Shown in pieces: positions 25,138 through 32,915 of a DNA stretch of 64,000 bases. The stretch's first letter is position 1, and every line of letters starts with the position of its first letter. Position numbers and translations under genes: made by a program. The stretch is from JBFMEX01 sp040752215 (lineage in GTDB: Bacteria; Pseudomonadota; Alphaproteobacteria; Rhizobiales; Hyphomicrobiaceae), in contig JBFMEX010000081.1 of NCBI GenBank assembly GCA_040752215.1, forward strand, positions 1 to 64,000, given 5' to 3'. Under the pieces are notes generated by a model. It had not been told where the DNA came from and did not search any database. It saw only the letters and a program-made list of their open reading frames with translations.

Positions 25138-27137
25138 ATCGCCAACCCCAGAAGCAGGAGGACGAGCGAAACGAAGACCATATTGAGGAAGCGACGAATG
25201 GTGAGAAATTGCGCTTGGTTGAGAAGACCGGCCAGGCGATCGACGCCAATCGCAAGTGGCGCATAAAGCGCATCCCAAACGACGTCGTGAACCCGCGCCA
25301 GATAAAGCGCGGCCCGCGTCTGACCGGGAACCGGCATGTCAACATGCTCGCTGGCTCGGAATACCGTCGTTGCGAACACACGCCGGAGCGGCTGAGCAAA
25401 GCTCGCCGCCGAGTACTGAGTGGCGAGACTTGAATCGGGAAACCCGCAGTCCCACGCCGGTCCGCGGCGCGTTGCACGTGTTGAAAGCCGGTGAATCGCG
25501 AACGCGGCGCCGAAGCCGGAGATGGCGATGAAGACAAACACCATCAACCCGTTGTACGAGCTTCTGCCCTCGCTGATGGGCACGATCGAGAGCCACGGCT
25601 CCGCACTCTGAACAGGCATACGCCCACCCACCAGCGGCGCGACGACGGGTGCCAGCGCGTCGATCAGAAGGCCCGGAAATATCCCTGCCAGCAAGCAGAG
25701 ACTCGCAAGCGCCCCCATCGCTCCAATCGACCATCGATCGGTTTCATGCGCATCGCGCGCAGCGTCCGATCGCGGCCGCCCGAGAAAGGCAACGCCATAG
25801 AGCCGGACGAAGCACGCTGCCGCCAACGCCGCGGCGAGCGCCATCATGGCTCCCGCTCCCGGCACGAGGAGCTTCAGCCCCCACTGCGGCAGGCTCGGAC
25901 TGGCCAGAACAGCCTGGAACATGAGCCACTCGGAGACGAAGCCATTGAATGGCGGCAACGCCGAGATGGCGAGGGCGCCGGCAAGCACGACGACGCTCGT
26001 TTGCGGCATGCGATGAATGAGCCCACCCATCCGCTCGATGTCTCGCTCACGCGTCGCATGCAGCACCGCTCCAGCACCAAAGAACAGTAGGCTCTTGAAC
26101 AGCATGTGATTGAAGGCGTGCAGAAGCGCTGCCGTCAATGCCAGCGCAGCGGCGGCCGAGAGACCATTGGCGGCAAAGGCCAGAGAGAGGCCCAGCCCAA
26201 TGAAGACGAATCCGACATTCTCGACGGTGCTATACGCGAGGAGGCGCTTCATGTCGCTCTCGAGAACCGCATGCAGGACGCCGAGAACGGCCGTCGTCGC
26301 GCCGGCCACGAGCACGACGATCGCCCACCACCATTGCGGCGAGCCGAGGAGATCGAAGATGATCCGGATGAAGCCATAGATCGCGACCTTGGTCATCACC
26401 CCGCTCATCAATGCGGAGACATGGCTCGGCGCCGCGGGATGGGCCAAAGGCAGCCAGACATGCAGCGGCGCGAGCCCCGCCTTCGATCCGGCACCCACCA
26501 GCACCAGGACTAGCACAAGCCCGGAAACAAGATCCGCATGGCGCTGTTGGCGGATGGCCGCGAAGAGATAGTCGCCCTCGTTCCCGGCCAGCAATCCAAA
26601 GGCGAGTAGCAGCGCTGCGGTCCCGAAGCTCGCCATGACAAGATAAATGAAGCCGGCGCGAACGTTATCGCCTTCGGTATGGTGCGACATCACGAGCGCC
26701 CACGAGGCCAGCGACATCAGCTCCCAACTGAGCAGGAAGCTGAAAGCGTCGTCAGCCAAAAGGACAAGGTTCATGCCGGCCAGAAATAGAGGATAGAAGG
26801 GGAGAACGCGGCCTGGACTGATCTCGTGTCGACCATAGCCCACAGCAAACAGACTAGCGGCGGCGCCGCCAAAATTGACCAGAGTGAGAAAGAAGCCGGC
26901 GAGCTTATCGACCCGGAAGTGGGCTCCGAGCCAGGGCAGTCCGAGCGGGAGGGCGATGCTTGACGATGCCGCTTCGCCACGAACCGTAATGGCTCCATTC
27001 GCACTTGCAGTAAGGCTCACGACCAGGCATGCGAGATAGACGAGTGTCGTTGCGTGACGGGATCGTGCCAGCGCGGCGCCGAGCACCGACACCAGGAGCA
27101 GTACGCTCACACATCCTATTGCGAGGTGGACTGCCAT
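25128..27137 (-). CDS. HyfB-like antiporter-type membrane subunit
   Basis: 669 residues, first gene of the membrane complex. The antiporter core has LLSWELMSLASWALV, GSKAGLAPLHVWLPLAHPAA and NHMLFKSLLFFGAGA, carrying the expected Glu, Lys and His residues. A hydrophobic extension with a late cytoplasmic loop (AFAIHRLSTRATRRGPAWDCG) follows, as in HyfB. With the HyfF-like subunit it gives the complex two antiporter-type modules, as in formate hydrogenlyase-2 and Ehr complexes. Start 44 bases downstream of a small XRE regulator gene. Confidence 0.9.
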   Translation of the reverse strand: MAVHLAIGCVSVLLLVSVLGAALARSRHATTLVYLACLVVSLTASANGAITVRGEAASSSIALPLGLPWLGAHFRVDKLAGFFLTLVNFGGAAASLFAVGYGRHEISPGRVLPFYPLFLAGMNLVLLADDAFSFLLSWELMSLASWALVMSHHTEGDNVRAGFIYLVMASFGTAALLLAFGLLAGNEGDYLFAAIRQQRHADLVSGLVLVLVLVGAGSKAGLAPLHVWLPLAHPAAPSHVSALMSGVMTKVAIYGFIRIIFDLLGSPQWWWAIVVLVAGATTAVLGVLHAVLESDMKRLLAYSTVENVGFVFIGLGLSLAFAANGLSAAAALALTAALLHAFNHMLFKSLLFFGAGAVLHATRERDIERMGGLIHRMPQTSVVVLAGALAISALPPFNGFVSEWLMFQAVLASPSLPQWGLKLLVPGAGAMMALAAALAAACFVRLYGVAFLGRPRSDAARDAHETDRWSIGAMGALASLCLLAGIFPGLLIDALAPVVAPLVGGRMPVQSAEPWLSIVPISEGRSSYNGLMVFVFIAISGFGAAFAIHRLSTRATRRGPAWDCGFPDSSLATQYSAASFAQPLRRVFATTVFRASEHVDMPVPGQTRAALYLARVHDVVWDALYAPLAIGVDRLAGLLNQAQFLTIRRFLNMVFVSLVLLLLGLAIWP

Positions 27138-27181
27138 CGACTGCCCTCAACGCCTGGGAATCGCGTGCCGCGCCCAATCCA

Positions 27182-27505
27182 TCAGTTGCGCCCGCGTTTG
27201 GCGGAGGAGACCTTCCTTCGGTCCTCGCCTGTCGTCGACGCAGCTCTACGCTTCTGGTCCGGATGGTGCAGCCGCACGCCGCGCCCACCGCCGTCGCTGC
27301 GCGCCCCTTCCCCGATGAGCTCTATGCCGGCCCGATCAAGCGCGCCCACGACCTTGGTCAAGGTGTCGATGACCCCACGGACGTTGCCAGCGCTCGCCTC
27401 CATGCGCTGAATAGTCGGCAACGACACGCCTGCCAGCTCTGCGAGAGTCTGCTGGTCGATGCCGAGCAGCGCGCGGGCCGCCCGCAACTGGGCCGCTGTG
27501 ATCAT
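27182..27505 (-). CDS. Small XRE-family HTH regulator
   Basis: 107 residues from the ATG at 27505 (MITAAQLRAARALLGIDQQT). A standard Cro/C1 helix-turn-helix fills the first 60 residues (TLAELAGVSLPTIQRMEAS). The tail is basic and disordered (DQKRRAASTTGEDRRKVS). A longer in-frame start at 28021 runs through an unrelated methyltransferase relic and is rejected. It is 44 bases ahead of the hyfB-like gene on the same strand and may head and regulate the complex operon. An inverted repeat at 27554-27570 is a candidate operator. Confidence 0.82.
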   Translation of the reverse strand: MITAAQLRAARALLGIDQQTLAELAGVSLPTIQRMEASAGNVRGVIDTLTKVVGALDRAGIELIGEGARSDGGGRGVRLHHPDQKRRAASTTGEDRRKVSSAKRGRN

Positions 27506-27553
27506 GCTGGACAAGCCCCCGAAACTCGAGAACGACCTATCACACCGCAATAA

Positions 27554-27570
27554 TGATGTACAGACCATCA
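27554..27570. promoter_or_regulatory. Candidate operator of the XRE regulator (TGATG-N7-CATCA)
   Basis: A perfect 5+5 inverted repeat with a 7-base spacer starts 49 bases upstream of the regulator ATG, inside an AT-richer patch (27540-27590). Dyads of this size suit XRE dimers. Sequence only. Confidence 0.35.
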
Positions 27571-27616
27571 TCATCGATGACCATGGCATGACTCGACAGA
27601 GACGGAGCACGCCGAG

Positions 27617-28000
27617 TTGAAGCACGTCTGCGTCTGGAACAAGACCAACGGTGGGATGGGCACCTTCCAGCGCTCCAAGCATGCGATGGTTCTTGTGTGC
27701 AAGGTCGGCGCGGCTCCGCACACGAACATCGTCGGACTCGGCGACGGCGGCCGCCAACACACCAACGTTTGAGACTACGCCGGCGTCAACCGGATAAGAA
27801 GGCGTCGCCTGGCGGAGATCGACATGAATCCGACCGTCAAGCCGGTCGCGCGCCGCCGATACGCTCCTCGATGTGATCAATCGTGGCGAGCTCGTTCTCG
27901 ATCCCTTCGGAGGCCCCCGCACGACCCTCGTCGCCGCCGAGAAGCGGGCGTCCACCCGCGCGGACGGCAGCTTGCCTGCGCTTTCAATCGAACAGGTCGC
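27617..28000 (+). pseudogene. Decayed DNA methyltransferase, C-terminal part
   Basis: Plus-strand translation gives LKHVCVWNKTNGGMGTF and RSKHAMVLVCKVGAAPHTN, then GLGDGGRQHTNV, a TGA where the family has Trp, and DYAGVN. After a frameshift comes TLLDVINRGELVLDPFGGP-RTTLVAAEKRA, the motif I region of amino-DNA methyltransferases (DPF-G-G-TT). The stop, the frameshift and the missing N-terminus show a dead fragment. It separates the XRE gene from the dehydrogenase gene and may be debris of a mobile element, though no other part of one is seen. Confidence 0.8.
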
Positions 28001-28024
28001 GTCGGCATCCCATGCCGGCAATGT

Positions 28025-29134
28025 TCAATCGTGGAAGCGTCGCAGTGCCATTGCCCGCTCGACACGAGCCCGGGCAAGCTCGACGGCCGCCTCACGCGGC
28101 AAGACCCCGCCGGCGCGCATGCGCTCGAGCACCGCGCGCGTGTTCCTTCCGATCTTGTCGGCAATCTCCTCGAAGACGGATCTCGCGCTGCCGCCGTGGT
28201 ACTCGACCGAGGCCGCGATGACACCGCCGGCATTGGCGATGAAGTCGGGGACCGACAGGATTCCCTTCTCCGCCAGACGCCGCTCGGCATCCAAGGTGGC
28301 CGGAATGTTGGCGCCCTGCAGCACCAGCCGGGCCTTGATCGCCTCGACATTCGCCATGTGAATGACGTCTGGACGTGCCGCGGGCACGAGGATATCGCAA
28401 TCGGCAGCGACGACGTCCTCGGGTGCGGCCTTCCTGCCGCCGCCGAGATCGGTCACGCTGCCGCCCACTGCCTTGAGCGCGCGCAGCTTCTCGATATCGA
28501 GACCATCGGGATCGGTAATGGCGCCTCGCGTGTCGGAAGCCGCAACCAGGATCGCGCCGCGCTCTGCCATGAAGCGCGCGGTGTGCTGGCCGACAGCGCC
28601 GAAGCCCTGCACGGCCACGCGCGCGCCCTTCAGCGCCAGTCCGGCCGCGGCGCTGGCGATTTCGGCCGCGACAGCGAGGCCGAAACCCGTCGCCCCGATC
28701 TGGTCGAGCGGAATGCCGCCGACGACGGCCGGCAGCCCTACTGCTCGGCCGATCTCGTCCTTGATCCAGGCCATCGCGGACTCGTCAGTGCCCATGTCGG
28801 GCCCGGGGATGTACTCGGCGAGATCGCAGATGGCCCGGGCGAAGGCGCGGATCAGCCGCTCCTTGTCGGCTGCAGGCATCGCCGGATCGGCAAAGATGAC
28901 CGCCTTCGCACCGCCGTGAGGCAGGCCGGCGGCAGCGTTCTTGAACGTCATTGCCCGTGCGAGCCGGAAGCATTCCTCCGCCGTTACGTCGAGGGCCATG
29001 CGTGTGCCGCCGATCGCGGGCCCAGCCGCGATATTGTCAATCGCCACGATTGCCCTCAAGCCTGCCGCCGGCTGGTGGATGTAGACCATCTTGGCAGGTC
29101 CGATGGCATCTGCAAAACGGAACCCCTCCTCCAT
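28025..29134 (-). CDS. Glu/Leu/Phe/Val-type amino acid dehydrogenase
   Basis: 369 residues from the ATG at 29134, which has GGAGG 6 bases upstream; a 35-residue longer form is possible but lacks such a site. The substrate domain has AAGPAIGGTRMALDVTAEEC and catalytic Lys in GLPHGGAKAVI. The Rossmann domain has VAVQGFGAVGQHTARF. Length and the GPAIGGTRM motif are closer to leucine/valine dehydrogenases than to standard glutamate dehydrogenase. It should reversibly deaminate an amino acid with NAD(P)+. Substrate not determined. Confidence 0.88.
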   Translation of the reverse strand: MEEGFRFADAIGPAKMVYIHQPAAGLRAIVAIDNIAAGPAIGGTRMALDVTAEECFRLARAMTFKNAAAGLPHGGAKAVIFADPAMPAADKERLIRAFARAICDLAEYIPGPDMGTDESAMAWIKDEIGRAVGLPAVVGGIPLDQIGATGFGLAVAAEIASAAAGLALKGARVAVQGFGAVGQHTARFMAERGAILVAASDTRGAITDPDGLDIEKLRALKAVGGSVTDLGGGRKAAPEDVVAADCDILVPAARPDVIHMANVEAIKARLVLQGANIPATLDAERRLAEKGILSVPDFIANAGGVIAASVEYHGGSARSVFEEIADKIGRNTRAVLERMRAGGVLPREAAVELARARVERAMALRRFHD

Positions 29135-29708
29135 TCCATTCCTCCAATTCTCGCTCGTGTCGTGATCGTGAAATCCGTCACATTCTGCGAGCCAAGCGTC
29201 GTACGAATTTCGCGATCTGAACGACCCGAGAAAAGTCAACGAGCTGGTGCGATCGAGATCGAGAAGTCCAGCTCACAATCCAGCTGCAAAGTCTGTAGCG
29301 GACTTCTCGATCAACACACCAGCGCTCCTCGCCCTCGTTGCCTTCGATCAGGCCGAGGGCGTGGCCCTCGGCATCCTCGTGACTGCCTTCTCATCGAAGG
29401 CGCGTGTCAGGACCATCGCGCGATAAAGAGGGACCAAAGCTCGGGGCGCAAGCGCAAACACCGGGGGCTCACGTTCCAGCCTGCGGCCGGACGCGGCGTA
29501 GCGGCTTGCGGGTCGCACGACAGGAGTGGGCGGGGCCAGGAACTCCTCCTCGAGCTCTTGCGCGGGAACATTGCAGAAATTTTATCCGCCGTGGTCACGC
29601 ACAGTGTTGACAAAGCTCAAGCGTGGATCGGTGATGACGGCCCGACCGGCGCGATGCGGACTCGCGAGAGCAGCAATCGCCGCTGCCGCATACGATCGAC
29701 AGAGTCCC
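29135..29708. other. Intergenic stretch with two hairpin-forming inverted repeats
   Basis: 574 bases between divergent genes. A perfect 13-bp inverted repeat (GATCGAGAAGTCC, 29257-29269 and 29300-29312) encloses 30 bases. A second perfect stem (GCCGAGGGC-GTG-GCCCTCGGC) lies at 29352-29372. An FNR-like site is at 29607-29620. Short reading frames exist but none is convincing. The paired stems may be a structured RNA, or the region may be gene debris. Confidence 0.5.
29607..29620 (+). promoter_or_regulatory. Near-consensus FNR/FixK box before capA-like gene
   Basis: TTGAC-AAAG-CTCAA matches TTGAY-N4-RTCAA at all but one position. Its centre is about 95 bases before the ATG at 29709. Confidence 0.4.
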
Positions 29709-30845
29709 ATGGGCCTAGGAACGAATACCTCGAAATACCCGAGCACCCTGTCGTTGTTCCTCGCCGGCGACGTCATGACGGGACGAGGAATCGATCAGAT
29801 CCTGGCGCATCCTTCGCCCCCGTGCCTTCGTGAGAAGTACGTTCACGATGCGCTCGAGTACGTGCGGCTGGCCGAGCGCCGCAATGGTCCGATCACACGA
29901 CCCGTTCCGTTCACCTACGTCTGGGGCGACCTGCTGGACGAGCTGGAGGAGCGCCGCCCGGATGTCCGGCTCGTCAACCTGGAGACGGCCATCACGCGCT
30001 CCGATGCGGCGATGGCGAAGGGCATCAACTACCGCATGAACCCGGCCAACATCGGGGTCCTCACGGCAGCACGCATCGATGCCTGCGCGCTCGCCAATAA
30101 TCACGTGATGGACTGGGGAGCTGAAGGTCTCCTCGAGACGCTCAGCACGCTCCATCGCGCCGCAATCGTGACGGCCGGCGCGGGGCGCAACCGAGAGGAA
30201 GCCACGAGGCCGGCGATCGTTCCGATCGCAGGCAAGGGACGTGTCTTGCTGCTGTCGCTGGGCCTGACGTCGAGCGGCATCCCCGAGGGCTGGGCGGCGC
30301 GCCCGGACGGCCCCGGTGTCAATCTCGCTTCCGGCTCCGTCGAGGAAATCGTGGCCGACGTCGCGGCCGCCTTGGCGCCGATCAGGCAGGTCCGCGATGT
30401 GGTAGTGGCCTCGATCCATTGGGGTGCCAACTGGGGCTACGAGACGACGCCCGACGAGCGCGCGCTCGCGCATGCCCTGATCGATCGGGCGGGCGTGGAT
30501 GTGGTCCATGGCCACTCGTCGCATCATCCCAGAGGCATCGAGGCTCACCGCGGCAGGCTGATCCTCTACGGATGCGGCGATCTGGTGAACGACTACGAAG
30601 GGATCTCGGGATACGAGGAGTTCCGTGGCGAGTTGACGATCGCCTGTTTCGCTTGCGTGTCCGCATTGGATGGCACGCTTTCCCGGCTCGACCTGGTGCC
30701 TTTCCGAATTCAGCGCATGCGCCTGCATCGTGCCGGAGATGCCGAGTGCCGATGGCTCGCATCAAGATTGACCGACGTCTGCGAGACGTTCCGAACGAGC
30801 CTGAGCTGCGAGGAGGGCAACGTTCTGAGTCTGTCGTGGCGCTAA
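29709..30845 (+). CDS. CapA-family metallophosphatase-like protein
   Basis: 378 residues from the ATG at 29709 (MGLGTNTSKYPSTLSLFLAG), just before the conserved core; a longer in-frame start at 29526 lacks conserved sequence. Family motifs include FLAGDVMTGRGID, VNLETAITRSD, ALANNHVMDWGAEGL, VASIHWGANWGYE and HGHSSHHPRGIE. CapA proteins are named for poly-gamma-glutamate synthesis, but most bacterial members are uncharacterised and look like calcineurin-type phosphoesterases. No signal peptide is evident, so it may be cytoplasmic. An FNR-like box lies upstream. Confidence 0.88.
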   Translation: MGLGTNTSKYPSTLSLFLAGDVMTGRGIDQILAHPSPPCLREKYVHDALEYVRLAERRNGPITRPVPFTYVWGDLLDELEERRPDVRLVNLETAITRSDAAMAKGINYRMNPANIGVLTAARIDACALANNHVMDWGAEGLLETLSTLHRAAIVTAGAGRNREEATRPAIVPIAGKGRVLLLSLGLTSSGIPEGWAARPDGPGVNLASGSVEEIVADVAAALAPIRQVRDVVVASIHWGANWGYETTPDERALAHALIDRAGVDVVHGHSSHHPRGIEAHRGRLILYGCGDLVNDYEGISGYEEFRGELTIACFACVSALDGTLSRLDLVPFRIQRMRLHRAGDAECRWLASRLTDVCETFRTSLSCEEGNVLSLSWR

Positions 30846-30857
30846 TCGGGCTCCGGC

Positions 30858-30871
30858 TTGACGGCCGTCAA
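30858..30871 (+). promoter_or_regulatory. FNR/FixK box before the PEBP-like gene
   Basis: TTGAC-GGCC-GTCAA is a perfect palindrome fitting the FixK/FNR consensus. Its centre is about 81 bases before the ATG at 30946, so a class II promoter (site near -41) would leave a leader of about 40 bases. Confidence 0.65.
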
Positions 30872-30945
30872 TGCGGAGCCTGCCGGTTGCGACCTTCCTT
30901 GACACTGTTCGAACGGTGTCGACCTCGAGCGGAAGCCGGCCGACC

Positions 30946-31410
30946 ATGAATATGTCGCTGAAGAGCAGCGCGTTCGCGAACGGCGCAAGGATCCCGAAGC
31001 GCCATACGTGCGACGGGCTCAATGTTTCCCCACCGCTCGCGTGGTCCGGCGTCCCGCCGGAGGCCAAGGCGCTGGTGCTGGTCTGCAGCGACCCCGATGC
31101 GCCGGGCGGCACGTTCCATCATTGGGCCGCCTACAACATTCCGCCTGATGTCACCGGCTTCGACGAGGGCCTTCACGGCACCGATAGCGGCCAACTTTTC
31201 CTCGAGGCTCTCAACGACTTCAAACGACCGGGCTACGCCGGGCCTTGTCCGCCGCATGGCCATGGTCCGCATCGGTACATATTCCGTCTCAGCGCACTGA
31301 GAGAGCCCTTGTCCGGGGTGCACAGGAAGGCAAGCTGCGCCAAGATCATAGAGCTGGCCGCGGCTCACGAGATTGCAGCCGCAGAGCTGGTCGGCGTCTA
31401 TGTGCGCTGA
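30946..31410 (+). CDS. YbhB/YbcL-family PEBP-like protein
   Basis: 154 residues from the ATG at 30946 (or 30952), close to E. coli YbhB length. Conserved phosphatidylethanolamine-binding-protein motifs are present: SPPLAWSGVP, SDPDAPGG-FHHWAAYNIP and GYAGPCPPHGHGPHRY. The anion-binding pocket residues (Asp, His, the PPxGHGPHRY loop) appear intact. No signal peptide. The bacterial function is unclear. It directly follows an FNR/FixK-type site and precedes the HPF-cold-shock gene by 59 bases. Confidence 0.9.
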   Translation: MNMSLKSSAFANGARIPKRHTCDGLNVSPPLAWSGVPPEAKALVLVCSDPDAPGGTFHHWAAYNIPPDVTGFDEGLHGTDSGQLFLEALNDFKRPGYAGPCPPHGHGPHRYIFRLSALREPLSGVHRKASCAKIIELAAAHEIAAAELVGVYVR

Positions 31411-31469
31411 TCTGTGCTGGACACCGGCATGCGACACGATCGCGGCGCTGATCACAGGAGGACGCGAGC

Positions 31470-32036
31470 ATGCAGACGCCACTTCAGATCTCCTTCGAGG
31501 GAATCTCCCACTCGACAGCCATCGAGGCGCGCATCCGCGAGGAGGCCGATAAGCTCGAGCAGTTCAGCGACAGGATCACGTCGATGCGCGTCACCGTGGC
31601 GAAGCCGCAGCATCGCCACCACAAGGGCGACATCTATCAGGTTCGCATCCATCTTACGGTGCCCGGCGCAGCCGATCTTGCGATCAGCCGGGAGCCCGCT
31701 GCTACAGGCGCACACGAGGACGTCTACGTTACAATCCGTGACGCTTTCAAGGCCGCACGGCGCCAGCTTCAGGATCAAGCCCGAGTCCGCGAGGGCCAGG
31801 TCAAAGCGCACGAGCCGGCTCCGCACGGCCGGGTCAGCGCGCTGCATCCGGCGCGCGACCACGGCTTCATAGCCGCAAGCGACGGGCGGGAGATCTACTT
31901 CCATCGCAACAGCGTGGAGGGCGGGGCATTCGACAAGCTGAGCGTCGGCCAGGAGGTGCGCTTTTCAGAGGCGGTGGGAGAAAAGGGGCCCCAGGCCACC
32001 ATCGTGCATCTCGTCGGCAAGCATCACCCCGCTTGA
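31470..32036 (+). CDS. Ribosome hibernation factor-like domain fused to cold-shock domain
   Basis: 188 residues. The N-terminal 115 or so form an S30AE (HPF/RaiA) domain, with HSTAIEARIREEADKLEQF, VAKPQHRHHKGDIYQVRI and EDVYVTIRDAFKAARRQL. The C-terminal 65 form a cold-shock domain (GRVSALHPARDHGFIAASDG, then EIYFHRNSV). It should bind the ribosomal decoding region and RNA, for example to store ribosomes during starvation or hypoxia. AGGAGG precedes the ATG by about 9 bases. Neighbouring FNR-type sites suggest low-oxygen induction. Confidence 0.9.
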   Translation: MQTPLQISFEGISHSTAIEARIREEADKLEQFSDRITSMRVTVAKPQHRHHKGDIYQVRIHLTVPGAADLAISREPAATGAHEDVYVTIRDAFKAARRQLQDQARVREGQVKAHEPAPHGRVSALHPARDHGFIAASDGREIYFHRNSVEGGAFDKLSVGQEVRFSEAVGEKGPQATIVHLVGKHHPA

Positions 32037-32054
32037 CGGTTGGTGCGTGTGACG

Positions 32055-32915
32055 ATGAGCAGGCATGCGGGCAATGTGGCAATCGCCGCCAAGCTGCGCG
32101 AGATGGCCGACGTGCTGGAGCAGCAGCAGGCCGACGGGTTCCGGGTCGCGGCCTACCGGCGTGCGGCCGGGACGATCGAGGATCTCGCGACGCCGGTAGA
32201 GAGCCTGCTGAACGACAAAGACCCGACCGCCCTGATCGAGCTCCCTGGGATCGGTCGCGGCATTGCCGCGGCCATCGCCGAGATGGTGGGCACGGGGCGA
32301 TGGACGCAGCTCGAGCGGCTGAGGGGTGCTCTCGCGCCCGAGCAGCTGTTCCGGACCGTGCCGGGGATTGGCCCGAAGCTGGCCGAGCGGATCCACGACG
32401 AGCTGCACATCGATACCCTCGAGGCGCTCGAGCTGGCTTCGCACGACGGCCGCCTGGATCATGTGCCGGGGATCGGCGCCCGACGCGCCGCGGCGATCCG
32501 TGCGAGCCTCGGTGAGCGGCTCGGGCGGCGGCGCATCAAGCTCGGCAAACCAGCACAGATGCCGGCGGTCGCAGATCTCCTCGATGTCGACCGGGAGTAT
32601 CGCGCGCGGGCCGAGAGGGGAGAGCTGCGTACCATCGCCCCGAAAAGGTTCAATCCGTCGGGCGAGGCTTGGCTCCCTGTGCTGCACACGCGCCGCGGCG
32701 ACTGGGCTTTCACGGTCCTCTACTCCAACACGCGCAAGGCCCATGAGCTTGGCAAGACCCGTGACTGGGTCGTGGTCTACTTCCACCACGGCACGGAGCC
32801 CGAAGCGCAGTGCACGATAGTCACCGAGCCCCGCGGAGCGCTCGCCGGGCGACGGGTCGTTCGTGGTCGCGAGGGCGAGACCGCTTCACATTACGCGGAG
32901 GCCATCAGCCTTTGA
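32055..32915 (+). CDS. Helix-hairpin-helix protein related to PolX N-terminus
   Basis: 286 residues from the ATG at 32055 (a start at 32040 is also open). The first 165 or so resemble the 8-kDa and thumb region of family X DNA polymerases. They have NVAIAAKLREMADVLEQQQA and two helix-hairpin-helix motifs, LPGIGRGIAAAIAEM and VPGIGPKLAERIHDEL, with a third near VPGIGARRAAAIRASL. No polymerase palm is present. The second half (IAPKRFNPSGEAWLPVLHTR) is a conserved domain without known function. Probably binds DNA. Its stop overlaps the convergent rtcB end by 11 bases. Confidence 0.8.
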   Translation: MSRHAGNVAIAAKLREMADVLEQQQADGFRVAAYRRAAGTIEDLATPVESLLNDKDPTALIELPGIGRGIAAAIAEMVGTGRWTQLERLRGALAPEQLFRTVPGIGPKLAERIHDELHIDTLEALELASHDGRLDHVPGIGARRAAAIRASLGERLGRRRIKLGKPAQMPAVADLLDVDREYRARAERGELRTIAPKRFNPSGEAWLPVLHTRRGDWAFTVLYSNTRKAHELGKTRDWVVVYFHHGTEPEAQCTIVTEPRGALAGRRVVRGREGETASHYAEAISL

